From assembly GCF_013030985.1 (NCBI RefSeq), contig NZ_WPYP01000015.1, positions 24,878 to 88,877 of the forward strand: a stretch of DNA of 64,000 nt, read 5' to 3'. Origin of the DNA: Ruegeria arenilitoris (GTDB taxonomy: Bacteria > Pseudomonadota > Alphaproteobacteria > Rhodobacterales > Rhodobacteraceae). The position numbers and the translations under genes were made by a program. Positions 1-7,389 of the stretch are shown one piece after another; within the stretch, counting starts at the first letter, position 1, and every line of letters starts with the position of its first letter. Under the pieces are notes generated by a model that saw nothing but the letters and a program-made list of their open reading frames with translations, had not been told where the DNA came from and ran no database searches.

Positions 1-128
1 TTACTCAACAGTCGAAGTGAGCAGCCCCGCTTCTCTGCGTTCAGGCAGTAATGCCAGTTTCATGAAGCTTCTGGGGGTTTTCACTGAGCGTTAGGTGCAT
101 TTTCCTCTTCAGGCAAACCCCGTGAAAT
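1..128. other. leading stretch without a supported gene
   Basis: No convincing coding sequence is seen here. A minus-strand frame from about 48 to 1 could encode a peptide of about 16 residues, but it shows no recognisable motif. It lies downstream of the RidA gene and probably holds the end of that operon. Confidence 0.4.
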
Positions 129-473
129 TCAATCACAAGCGGCCGTCACAATCATCTCAACCTTGAGCACGTCGCGCGCCAGCTTGGCCTCGCCACAGGC
201 GCGCGCCGGGGCATGGCCTTCCGGCGCCCAAGCGTCCCAAACATCATTCATCTCGGCAAAATCCTCCATGTCTGCCACCCAGATCACACATTGCAAAATG
301 CGGGTTTTATCGCTGCCCGCCTTGGCCAACAAACCCTCGACCTTGGACAGGATTTCGCGGGTCTGATCTGCAACCGTGGCAGCGTCCGACGTCTGGCCGC
401 ACAGATAGGCGACGCCATTGTGCTTGACGATCTTGCTCATGCGCTGACCTGTTTCGATACGGGTGATTGTCAT
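129..473 (-). CDS. RidA/YjgF family deaminase (114 aa)
   Basis: Small RidA/YjgF/YER057c-type protein. Family members hydrolyse reactive enamine/imine intermediates released by PLP enzymes and flavin amine oxidases. The family length (110-130 aa) and the pattern of an early YLCGQT strand, a conserved ILQCVIWVADM segment and a C-terminal VEMIVTA strand with an upstream arginine (ARACGEAKLA) fit. An AAGGAGATAT ribosome binding site stands 5-6 nt before the ATG. It is the last gene of the operon below the TRAP transporter and the flavin dehydrogenase subunits. That fits clean-up of the imine made by the neighbouring amino-acid/opine dehydrogenase (inference). Family certain, substrate unknown. 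Confidence 0.88.
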   Translation of the reverse strand: MTITRIETGQRMSKIVKHNGVAYLCGQTSDAATVADQTREILSKVEGLLAKAGSDKTRILQCVIWVADMEDFAEMNDVWDAWAPEGHAPARACGEAKLARDVLKVEMIVTAACD

Positions 474-487
474 GTCGGATATCTCCT

Positions 488-1603
488 TTACAGAACCTTG
501 CGGTCAAATCGGTCGATGCGGAAGGGCGATAGATTGAACCGGCATTGCCCACCCGTTACCAAATCCGCCAGAACCTGCCCAACGACAGGTCCCATCTGAA
601 ATCCATGCGCCGAGAACCCGAAGGCGTGGAACGCACGCGAAGCATTCACAGCCGGGCCGATGACAGGAAGGTTGTCAGGCATATAGGCTTCCAGCCCGGC
701 CCACATCCGATTGATGCTGGCCTTGCGCATGATCGGGAAAAACTCGGCCGTGGTGCGGCAGGCTGCGGCCAGTTTGGCATAATCCAGCCGCGTGCGATTA
801 TTGGCGCGATCCGCAAATCCCTTGGCACCACCACCGATCAACACCGTGCCATTCTCGAACTGCTTGAAACTCAGTTGCCGGCTGATCGCTCCGACCACCG
901 GCTTGGCAAAATGTGGCATCCGGGCAGTAATCATCAACATCGGTGCGGCATGGCTGAGGGGAACATTGTCACCGATCATCAGCGCGACTTTATCCGCCCA
1001 AGCCCCGGCGCAATTGACGACGGTTTCCGCCTCATACCTGTGCCGGGCACCCTGCGCCAGCCATGCGTCGCCCACGCGGCGAAGCCCCAGAATATCTTCG
1101 CCTTCAATCACCTGAGCGCCATAATTTTCGGCCGCCAGACGAAACGCAGATGTTGCCTTGAAGGGGATCGCATACCCGTCCAGATCCGAGATAACTCCAC
1201 CAACGCAGCCGGGACTTACATGAGGCAATCGTTCTCTGAGTTCGACCTGATCGATGATCCGCTCATGCGTAAATCCGGCGTCATGCATCTTGGCCTCGCG
1301 GGCCTGCGCGGTCGCCAGGTCCATCTCATCCACTGCGATATTGACCAGTGTCTGGCGGCGAAACCCGGTGTCATGACCCAGGTCTTCATCCAGTGTCTGC
1401 CACATCTCCATCGACGCTTTCGACAAAGGAACCTCGGCCATGTCACGCCCCAAAAGCCGCACACCGCCTGCATTGACGCCCGAGGCATGTCGTCCGGAGT
1501 AGTCCTTTTCAACCACGATCACGGACGCGCCTTTGCGTGCCAGATGGTAAGCAGTTGCGCAGCCTTGAATGCCACCACCAATGATCAGAACATCAGCTTT
1601 CAT
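488..1603 (-). CDS. FAD-dependent D-amino-acid-oxidase-fold dehydrogenase, beta subunit type (HcnC/OoxB-like)
   Basis: DAO-superfamily flavoprotein of 371 aa. The N-terminus has the ADP-binding motif (IIGGGIQGCATAYHLA, residues about 6-21) and the ASGVNAGGVR segment common to HcnC, opine oxidase B and D-hydroxyproline dehydrogenase beta. The C-terminus has the second FAD contact region (LPVIGP, then HAFGFSAHGFQMGP). Its ATG overlaps the stop of the upstream 1600-2997 subunit by 4 nt, so the two are translationally coupled. Together with the 2Fe-2S protein (2984-3295) it should form a membrane-linked dehydrogenase oxidising a secondary amine or D-amino acid to an imine. Substrate is not deducible; proline-type D-amino acids or opines are the known choices for this triad. 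Confidence 0.85.
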   Translation of the reverse strand: MKADVLIIGGGIQGCATAYHLARKGASVIVVEKDYSGRHASGVNAGGVRLLGRDMAEVPLSKASMEMWQTLDEDLGHDTGFRRQTLVNIAVDEMDLATAQAREAKMHDAGFTHERIIDQVELRERLPHVSPGCVGGVISDLDGYAIPFKATSAFRLAAENYGAQVIEGEDILGLRRVGDAWLAQGARHRYEAETVVNCAGAWADKVALMIGDNVPLSHAAPMLMITARMPHFAKPVVGAISRQLSFKQFENGTVLIGGGAKGFADRANNRTRLDYAKLAAACRTTAEFFPIMRKASINRMWAGLEAYMPDNLPVIGPAVNASRAFHAFGFSAHGFQMGPVVGQVLADLVTGGQCRFNLSPFRIDRFDRKVL

Positions 1604-2997
1604 TTCGCTGCCTCCGCCTGAACCGTGCCGTACCGGCCCAGTTCATCCAAGGTCAGCAGGCGCTGCGGGCTGCGCAGCCGATAATACCCGACCTCTTCGG
1701 GGCTTTCCGCACGCCACTGCGCCAGCAGCCCGGTCACGACATGGCCACACTGCCGACCCTGACATGGGCCCATTCCACACCGTGTCAGGGATTTCAGGGC
1801 ATTCGGGTCCCGCGCGCCTTGTTCGAATCCCTTTCGCAAGTCACCCAAAGTCTGCTCTTCGCAGCGGCAAACCAGGGTTTCCGCGTCACGCGGCAATCTC
1901 AACGCTTCGGTCGGGCGATAAAGGCAGTCGATGAACCGGCGAAACGGTTTCAAGGCCGACAAGTCGTTCAGATCAGCGCGTACCCTTTGATTCCTGTCGG
2001 CCTTGGAAATCCGACCAAGGCGAAACAGGATATTCTGCGCAGCCACGCGCCCTGCCGCACGCGCGCCATCTGCACCGATAATTCCAGCGCCATCGCCGCC
2101 AACAGAAACATGCGGAACCGAGCTTTGGCCAAACGCATCAACCGTAACCTGCCAGCACATCTGTCCGCTGTTCCAATGATGCGCCAACCCCATCGCCCGG
2201 GACATGTTCAGGTTGGGCTGGACGCCATGATGCAGAAACACTGTATCGGCCGAAACCTCGTGCTGCCGGCCCGATGCCGCAAACCGCAGCCCTGTGGCCC
2301 TGTCATTGCCGATCACTTCAAGTTTCTCGGCGTATCGGTAAGTGGCAACACCAGAAGCGCGGATTTCCCGCAACAATGACAAGCCCTTGCGCAGGTTCCC
2401 AACCTGCTGCAGAGCGCGCGGCATAAGGGGTACCGCGTCGAAAAAATGCTGACGCGGGGTCGTATCGACAAGCGCGGCCACCTGTACGCCCAATCGCAAA
2501 TACTGCGCCACTATCAGATACAGCAATGGGCCGGACCCGGCAAAAACAGCCCCATCCGCAACAACCGCATCCGACTTGAGCATCACCTGCGCCGCACCAG
2601 CTGTCATGACGCCGGGCAAGGTCCAGCCGGGTATCGGCATCGGTCGCTCCATTGCGCCGGGGCACAACAGCATCTCACGGCAATGCAGCTCGCGGGTTTC
2701 ACCCTGATAAGAAAACAGAATGCGACCATCATCCCCCAGATGCCAAGCATCTGCTCCGGCAAGATGTGTCGCGCCGGATTGCTCGAACCGCGTGATCAGA
2801 TCAGCGCCTGCCGCATAATCCGGTCCCAGCCGTGCTGCATCCGGCAAAGGGCTGTCTGCCGCAGACCGATAGATTTGCCCCCCTGCCCGATCGGCCCGGT
2901 CCAGCACAACCACGTCCGCCCCGGCCTGCGCCAGTTCAATAGCGGCCGACATACCAGCAGGACCAGCCCCGACAATCGCGCAATCAAAGGCCTTCAT
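1600..2997 (-). CDS. NAD(P)/FAD-dependent oxidoreductase, alpha subunit type (HcnB/OoxA-like)
   Basis: Pyridine-nucleotide-disulfide-type flavoprotein of 465 aa from the chosen start (MKAFDCAIVGAGPAG). The FAD motif GAGPAG is at residues about 9-14 and a second nucleotide site lies around AVFAGSGPLLYLIV. The C-terminus carries a BFD-like cysteine cluster (CRCEE about residue 375, then CGMGPCQGRQC), expected to bind a 2Fe-2S centre. This is the hallmark of the large subunit of hydrogen cyanide synthase, opine oxidase and D-hydroxyproline dehydrogenase. The longest frame starts at 3039, but the ATG at 2997 overlaps the 2Fe-2S gene by only 14 nt and begins directly with the Rossmann fold. Confidence 0.86.
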   Translation of the reverse strand: MKAFDCAIVGAGPAGMSAAIELAQAGADVVVLDRADRAGGQIYRSAADSPLPDAARLGPDYAAGADLITRFEQSGATHLAGADAWHLGDDGRILFSYQGETRELHCREMLLCPGAMERPMPIPGWTLPGVMTAGAAQVMLKSDAVVADGAVFAGSGPLLYLIVAQYLRLGVQVAALVDTTPRQHFFDAVPLMPRALQQVGNLRKGLSLLREIRASGVATYRYAEKLEVIGNDRATGLRFAASGRQHEVSADTVFLHHGVQPNLNMSRAMGLAHHWNSGQMCWQVTVDAFGQSSVPHVSVGGDGAGIIGADGARAAGRVAAQNILFRLGRISKADRNQRVRADLNDLSALKPFRRFIDCLYRPTEALRLPRDAETLVCRCEEQTLGDLRKGFEQGARDPNALKSLTRCGMGPCQGRQCGHVVTGLLAQWRAESPEEVGYYRLRSPQRLLTLDELGRYGTVQAEAAK

Positions 2998-3295
2998 CGG
3001 TTGCCTCGGTGTCTTCGGTAATTTCTTGTGTCGCAACACTCATGCCATCCGCCACACGCCGCAAACAGGCTTGTTGATTGGGAAGTCCATCGATTTCGAC
3101 CATACATTCGAAACAGACGCCCATGGCGCAGTAAGCGCTGCGCTCTTCACCAGACAAGGCCGCCTTTCGGGTCACGACCTGACCCGCCACAGCCATCGCT
3201 GACCATACCGACTGGCCTTTGCGCGCAATGACCGGCTGACCATTGACGATCAATGTCACCAGATCGTGGTCGTCGTTTTGCAAGGATCTGAACAT
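2984..3295 (-). CDS. (2Fe-2S) ferredoxin-like subunit, gamma type (HcnA/OoxC-like)
   Basis: A 103-aa protein with a plant-type 2Fe-2S loop near residues 56-77: C in SAYCAMGVCFEC followed by QQAC. The N-terminal half is the beta-grasp part (LIVNGQPVIARKGQSVWSAM). It is the small electron-transfer subunit that completes the three-part flavin dehydrogenase with the two genes downstream. The frame is open much further upstream, but that extension runs into the TRAP binding-protein gene and the intercistronic hairpin. The ATG at 3295, preceded by GGAGATCACCCC, is therefore chosen. Confidence 0.82.
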   Translation of the reverse strand: MFRSLQNDDHDLVTLIVNGQPVIARKGQSVWSAMAVAGQVVTRKAALSGEERSAYCAMGVCFECMVEIDGLPNQQACLRRVADGMSVATQEITEDTEATDEGL

Positions 3296-3318
3296 GGGGT
3301 GATCTCCGTGGACTGGCA

Positions 3319-3350
3319 GGGCAAGGCGCGGGGAGGAGCGCGCCTTGCCC
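3319..3350 (-). promoter_or_regulatory. intercistronic hairpin after dctP
   Basis: A perfect 12-bp stem (GGGCAAGGCGCG with CGCGCCTTGCCC) and an 8-nt loop lie between the TRAP binding-protein stop and the 2Fe-2S gene. No U-tract follows on the minus strand. It is more likely an mRNA-stabilising element or partial attenuator that sets transporter expression above the enzymes than a full terminator. Confidence 0.65.
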
Positions 3351-3369
3351 GATCGCGGGGCCTGATCGA

Positions 3370-4362
3370 TTAATTGCCGATCTTGTCGAGGATGGACTGA
3401 CCCCAATCCTGACCCACGTCCTCGAGGACCTGCGGCCAGACCTGAGCACGCACATGGGCTGCGGTGGCGGCAAGCTCTTCGTCCGTCAGTGACACGATGG
3501 TTGCGCCATTGTCGGCCAGCTTCTGCTCGAACGCGCCCTGATCGGCCTCGGCGGTGTCCCAACGCTTGGATTCGAACGCCAGCGCCGCGCTTTCCAACGC
3601 TGCGCGGTCTTCATCGCTCAGTTCGGCCAGAGTGCCCGAGTTGATGATCATGTACCAAACTTCGAAATGCGTGTTCACGGGCACATAAGACGTGGTCACA
3701 TCACGGAACGAGGCGTAATAGCCCTCGGCACCCGAGCCGACGACACCGTCAACAACACCGGTTTGTACGGCCGTGAACGCTTCCGAGAAAGGAATGGGCG
3801 ACGAGATGTATCCCAAAGCATCCGCGGTCAGCTGGAAGCTCTTGATGCCCGGCACACGGACCTTGATACCTTTTGCGGCGGTCGGATCGCCCGGGTTCAC
3901 GGCGTCGGTATTCAGGGCAACGCCGCCGAAATACACCGGATATGCTGCCAGCATGGTGATATCCTGCTTGGCGTAAAGATCCTTCATGGCTGTGTGGATC
4001 GCGCCACCGGGACCGTAGATACTTTTCGCTTCGCCCCAGTTTGCTGCAACATAGGGGAAAGCCGAGATCTGCATACGGCGATCAACTGCTGTGGCGGCAG
4101 GCTGCACTGCCATGTCGATGGCACCAACCGATATTCGTTCTTGAACCGAAGTGTAGTCCCCCAGGGCGGATGCGGGGAACAGGTTCAGCTCCAGCGAACC
4201 GTTGGTGGCGGCCTTCAACTCATCAGCAAAAGCGCTCAGCTCATTGTCGATGGTCGCACCCTGAGGGCGAATATGACTGATCTTCAGCGTTTCGGCAGTT
4301 GCGATCCCCGCAGTTGCCACAACAGCTGCGGCAAGGCAGGTGGATTTCAGAAAGTTCATCAT
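3370..4362 (-). CDS. dctP: TRAP transporter substrate-binding protein DctP
   Basis: Periplasmic solute receptor of a tripartite ATP-independent transporter, 330 aa. It has an N-terminal signal peptide ending near AVVATAGIATA, then the family's early ISHIRPQGATID segment and the central P-R-VPGIKSFQL region where the conserved arginine (KVRVPG) contacts a ligand carboxylate. The start is the first ATG of an ATGATG pair, with GGAGGAG 8 nt upstream; a longer frame to 4425 would cover this site. The ligand is probably the carboxylate-bearing substrate of the dehydrogenase encoded downstream (inference). Confidence 0.88.
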   Translation of the reverse strand: MMNFLKSTCLAAAVVATAGIATAETLKISHIRPQGATIDNELSAFADELKAATNGSLELNLFPASALGDYTSVQERISVGAIDMAVQPAATAVDRRMQISAFPYVAANWGEAKSIYGPGGAIHTAMKDLYAKQDITMLAAYPVYFGGVALNTDAVNPGDPTAAKGIKVRVPGIKSFQLTADALGYISSPIPFSEAFTAVQTGVVDGVVGSGAEGYYASFRDVTTSYVPVNTHFEVWYMIINSGTLAELSDEDRAALESAALAFESKRWDTAEADQGAFEQKLADNGATIVSLTDEELAATAAHVRAQVWPQVLEDVGQDWGQSILDKIGN

Positions 4363-4397
4363 GGATAAGTCTCCTCCGTGAATGATGAAAGGGTGGC

Positions 4398-5696
4398 TTA
4401 GTAGCCAAAGAAACGGGGCAGCCACATCGACAGATCCGGCCAGAAGCTGGTCAGGAAGACGACGGGCAGATATCCAAGCAGGATCAGGGTCATGGCCGGA
4501 CGGATCACCTTGGTGACCGGCACCCGACCGATGCGCGCGCCCAAGTACAGGATCGAGGCATATGGCGGTGTCACACCACCCATGGCGGTATTCACCCCCA
4601 TGATCGCGGCGAACTGGATCGGGCTGACACCGATGGCCTGCATCAGCGGCAACAACAAAGGAGCGATTAGGATGATGGCGGTGACATCATTCACAACCAT
4701 GCCGACGAGAAACAGCAGGATGTTGATCAGCACCAGCAGCAGGGCTTTGTTTTCGGTTACAGAAAAGATCGCTTCGACGATCGCTTGCGGGACGCTTTCC
4801 AGGACGAACATCTGGCTGAGGATCATCGAGAACAGGATCATCAGCATAATTGCACCGACCGAGGTCGCGGCCTCTCTGCCCGCACCGAAGAAGGTTCTGA
4901 TGTCCAATCCCTTGTAAATCAAAAAACCTACCGGGATCGCATAAATCACAGCCACGGCGGCGGCTTCGGTCGGGGTCATGATGCCGCCATAGATACCGCC
5001 CAGAATGATCACCGGCATCAACAGCGCGGGCGTCGCTTTGAAACCGCGCGAAGTTGCCTCGGATAGAAAGGCCTGCCCTTTCAGCGGTTCATTCAGCTGC
5101 AGGGGGAATTTGCGCGCCATGCGGATGTTGACGACCGAGAAACTTGCCATGATCAGCAGGCCGGGGCCCAACGTGGCAAGGAAGCAGGCCAGAATGGATG
5201 TGTCAGTCACCCAGCCATAGACGATCATTGTTACCGAAGGCGGGATCAGCAGACCCAGCAGCGAAGCGTTGGCAATCAGCGCCGTCGCGTATTCGCGGGG
5301 ATAGCCTTGTTTCTCCATCTCGGGGATCAGCAGGGGACCAATCGCGGCAACGCCGGTTAGCCCCGAACCCGAGATGGCGCCAATCAGCGCGCAAGAGACG
5401 GTGGCGACCACACCCAGACCGCCCCGCAGGTGGCCGATGAAAATATTGACGAAGTTCAGAAGGCTGGCGGCGATGCCCGAGACGGACATGATCGTCCCGG
5501 CCAGAACAAACAGCGGAATGGCCAGCAGCACCGGATTGCCAAGCTGCTGAAAGCCCCACAGCATATTGCCCTTCATGACCACGTCACCGGCGAAATACAT
5601 TACCATCAGCCCAGCCCCGAAACAGTAGGGCAGCGGAACACCCAACGTCAGCAGGATGACCAGAACCAGGACGGCGAACAGCGCGATCTCGATCAT
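4398..5696 (-). CDS. dctM: TRAP transporter large permease DctM
   Basis: Large membrane subunit, 432 aa, about 12 hydrophobic segments. Typical DctM signatures are seen: GVPLPYCFGAGL near the N-terminus, ISGSGLTGVAAIGPLLIPEMEKQGY in the first repeat and MGVNTAMGGVTPPY in the second. It forms the Na+-driven channel that takes ligand from DctP. Its start (MIEIALF) overlaps the dctQ stop by 4 nt. The longer frame to 5855 lies inside dctQ and is rejected. Confidence 0.9.
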   Translation of the reverse strand: MIEIALFAVLVLVILLTLGVPLPYCFGAGLMVMYFAGDVVMKGNMLWGFQQLGNPVLLAIPLFVLAGTIMSVSGIAASLLNFVNIFIGHLRGGLGVVATVSCALIGAISGSGLTGVAAIGPLLIPEMEKQGYPREYATALIANASLLGLLIPPSVTMIVYGWVTDTSILACFLATLGPGLLIMASFSVVNIRMARKFPLQLNEPLKGQAFLSEATSRGFKATPALLMPVIILGGIYGGIMTPTEAAAVAVIYAIPVGFLIYKGLDIRTFFGAGREAATSVGAIMLMILFSMILSQMFVLESVPQAIVEAIFSVTENKALLLVLINILLFLVGMVVNDVTAIILIAPLLLPLMQAIGVSPIQFAAIMGVNTAMGGVTPPYASILYLGARIGRVPVTKVIRPAMTLILLGYLPVVFLTSFWPDLSMWLPRFFGY

Positions 5697-6184
5697 TGCG
5701 CTTCTCCTTGAGGGGTGGGAGCGACCGGAGCGAACAGCGCTCGTAGATGCATCAGTAGGTGCCAGGCGGTGAAGATCATCATCAGCACCATGCCGACGAA
5801 CAACGCGACATCGACATAGAAGGTCGGAAGGTACAGGGTTGGACTCTCGCGCCAAACACGCATCGAGTATTTGGTGAAGTCCCAGGCCCAGGAGGTCAGC
5901 CAGAGGCCGACGATCAGGCTGATAACCTCTCCGATAACCGCAAGCACCTGATGCTGCCGTTCGGTGGACAGAAAGATTTCAAGCACGTTTGCGCGAATGT
6001 GAGTATTCTCGCGCGAGGCATTCACGGCACCCATCATGTACAGCCACAGCGTGGGGTAAAGCAGGCTTTCTTCCAGCCCCATAACGGGGATTTCCAGCAC
6101 GTATCGCGTGATAACCTGCACGAATTGCCCTATGGCAACCAGGCAGATCAGGACTGTCAGCAGGACACTTGCAAAGCGTGTCAT
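5693..6184 (-). CDS. dctQ: TRAP transporter small permease DctQ
   Basis: A 163-aa membrane protein with four predicted helices (starting VLLTVLICLVAIGQF; ESLLYPTLWLYMMGAVNA; IGEVISLIVGLWLTSWAW; VALFVGMVLMMIFTAW). The ENTHIRANVL segment after helix 2 is characteristic of DctQ. It pairs with DctM to anchor the transporter. It is the first gene of the minus-strand operon running to RidA, with a GGAGGGGGAA ribosome site immediately before ATG and the divergent LysR gene about 145 nt away. Confidence 0.88.
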   Translation of the reverse strand: MTRFASVLLTVLICLVAIGQFVQVITRYVLEIPVMGLEESLLYPTLWLYMMGAVNASRENTHIRANVLEIFLSTERQHQVLAVIGEVISLIVGLWLTSWAWDFTKYSMRVWRESPTLYLPTFYVDVALFVGMVLMMIFTAWHLLMHLRALFAPVAPTPQGEAQ

Positions 6185-6280
6185 TTCCCCCTCCGTCAGA
6201 CCGAATGCAGATGGTGCATTCGTGGCGGGAAAAATTGCGAGCGCGGCACATTAAGTCAAAACGATTAAATTGATTATAGG

Positions 6281-6295
6281 ATAAAGTTACTTTAT
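6281..6295. promoter_or_regulatory. candidate LysR operator (perfect 7-bp dyad)
   Basis: ATAAAGTTACTTTAT is a perfect inverted repeat with a 1-nt centre, 34 nt before the lysR ATG and 96 nt before dctQ, in the AT-rich divergent promoter region. Its position and symmetry suit a LysR-type binding site controlling both directions. No experimental motif is known for this regulator. Confidence 0.45.
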
Positions 6296-6329
6296 ATTAT
6301 CTAGAAAAACTTAAGGTTATCAGAGGCAA

Positions 6330-7244
6330 ATGAATCTCAGCTTTCGCCAATTGCAGGCCTTTCGTGAGGTCATGCGGACAGGTTCGGTATCCGATGCCGC
6401 CCGAATCCTCGGCCGTACCCAACCAGCCGTCAGCGCGCTGATCGCGAACCTCGAAGCGGAATTGGGGATCGCCCTGTTCCGTCGGCAGCGCGGCAAAATG
6501 GCCCCTACACCCGAGGCTCAGTATTTCATCACCGAGGCCGAGGCGATCCTGGATCGTCTGTCGCTGTCGACCCGGACGATGCGCGAGATCGGCGCTCTGA
6601 CAAAGGGCCGCCTGAACATCGCCTGTATGCCAGCCGCCGCCAGTCTGCTTATGCCGCAAATTCTGGGCGAATTTCTGTTGGACAAGCCGGATGTGAAGGC
6701 ATCGCTGATGATGCGCGCATCACCGGTCATCGAAGAATGGGTGGCCTCTCAGCAATATGACATCGGGTTGGGTGAAACACCGAAACCCACCGCAGCGATT
6801 GAAACCATCGATTTTGACATGAGATGCGTATGCGCAATTCCGGCGGATGATCCGCTGACCGAGTTGGACACGATCGACGCCCGCCACTTGTCGGGCCGCC
6901 CGATGGCCGGGCTGCAAGACGGGCATCCGAACCTGATCGCAACCCAAAGAGCTTTCGCCAGCCAGAAAGCAAAATTCGAACAACGGTTCGAACTCCGAAC
7001 CTTTCACCCGGCTTTGACCCTGGTGGAAAAGGGGCTTTGTTATTGTATCTGCGATCCGATTACCGCAGCAGGATACAACAACATGCGACCCGAGCCGAAA
7101 CCTGTTGTATTCCGGCCTTTCCGCCCCAATGTCGTTCTACACGTCTCTATAATGCGACCGGCGCACCGTCCTCCATCTGCATTGGCAAGCGACTTTATCC
7201 TGCAGCTGAAGGCGGCATTGGAGCGTGTTAACAACCAATTTTGA
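6330..7244 (+). CDS. LysR family transcriptional regulator
   Basis: Regulator of 304 aa with an N-terminal winged helix-turn-helix (residues about 3-62, SVSDAARILGRTQPAVSALI as recognition region) followed by the periplasmic-binding-protein-like effector domain. It is transcribed divergently from the TRAP/dehydrogenase operon. The classical arrangement suggests it activates that operon in response to the transported substrate and represses itself. The effector is unknown. Confidence 0.88.
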   Translation: MNLSFRQLQAFREVMRTGSVSDAARILGRTQPAVSALIANLEAELGIALFRRQRGKMAPTPEAQYFITEAEAILDRLSLSTRTMREIGALTKGRLNIACMPAAASLLMPQILGEFLLDKPDVKASLMMRASPVIEEWVASQQYDIGLGETPKPTAAIETIDFDMRCVCAIPADDPLTELDTIDARHLSGRPMAGLQDGHPNLIATQRAFASQKAKFEQRFELRTFHPALTLVEKGLCYCICDPITAAGYNNMRPEPKPVVFRPFRPNVVLHVSIMRPAHRPPSALASDFILQLKAALERVNNQF

Positions 7245-7286
7245 AGCAGTGTGAATACTCGGCGGGCGCATATCAGCCGGGTAACA

Positions 7287-7305
7287 GCCCCGGTGATACC
7301 GGGGC
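7287..7305. terminator. hairpin between convergent genes
   Basis: GCCCCGGT and ACCGGGGC form a perfect 8-bp stem around a 3-nt loop, 42 nt after the plus-strand lysR stop and 85 nt before the end of the minus-strand flavoprotein gene. The following sequence is only weakly T-rich (ATGTTTGT). It may end lysR transcription; moderate support. Confidence 0.4.
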
Positions 7306-7389
7306 CATGTTTGTCAGGTGGATTTGGTTCGAAAACACTTCGCGATCTGACGAGTTGATGACCTTTCCAAAGGCGTAGATTTCTTTGGC

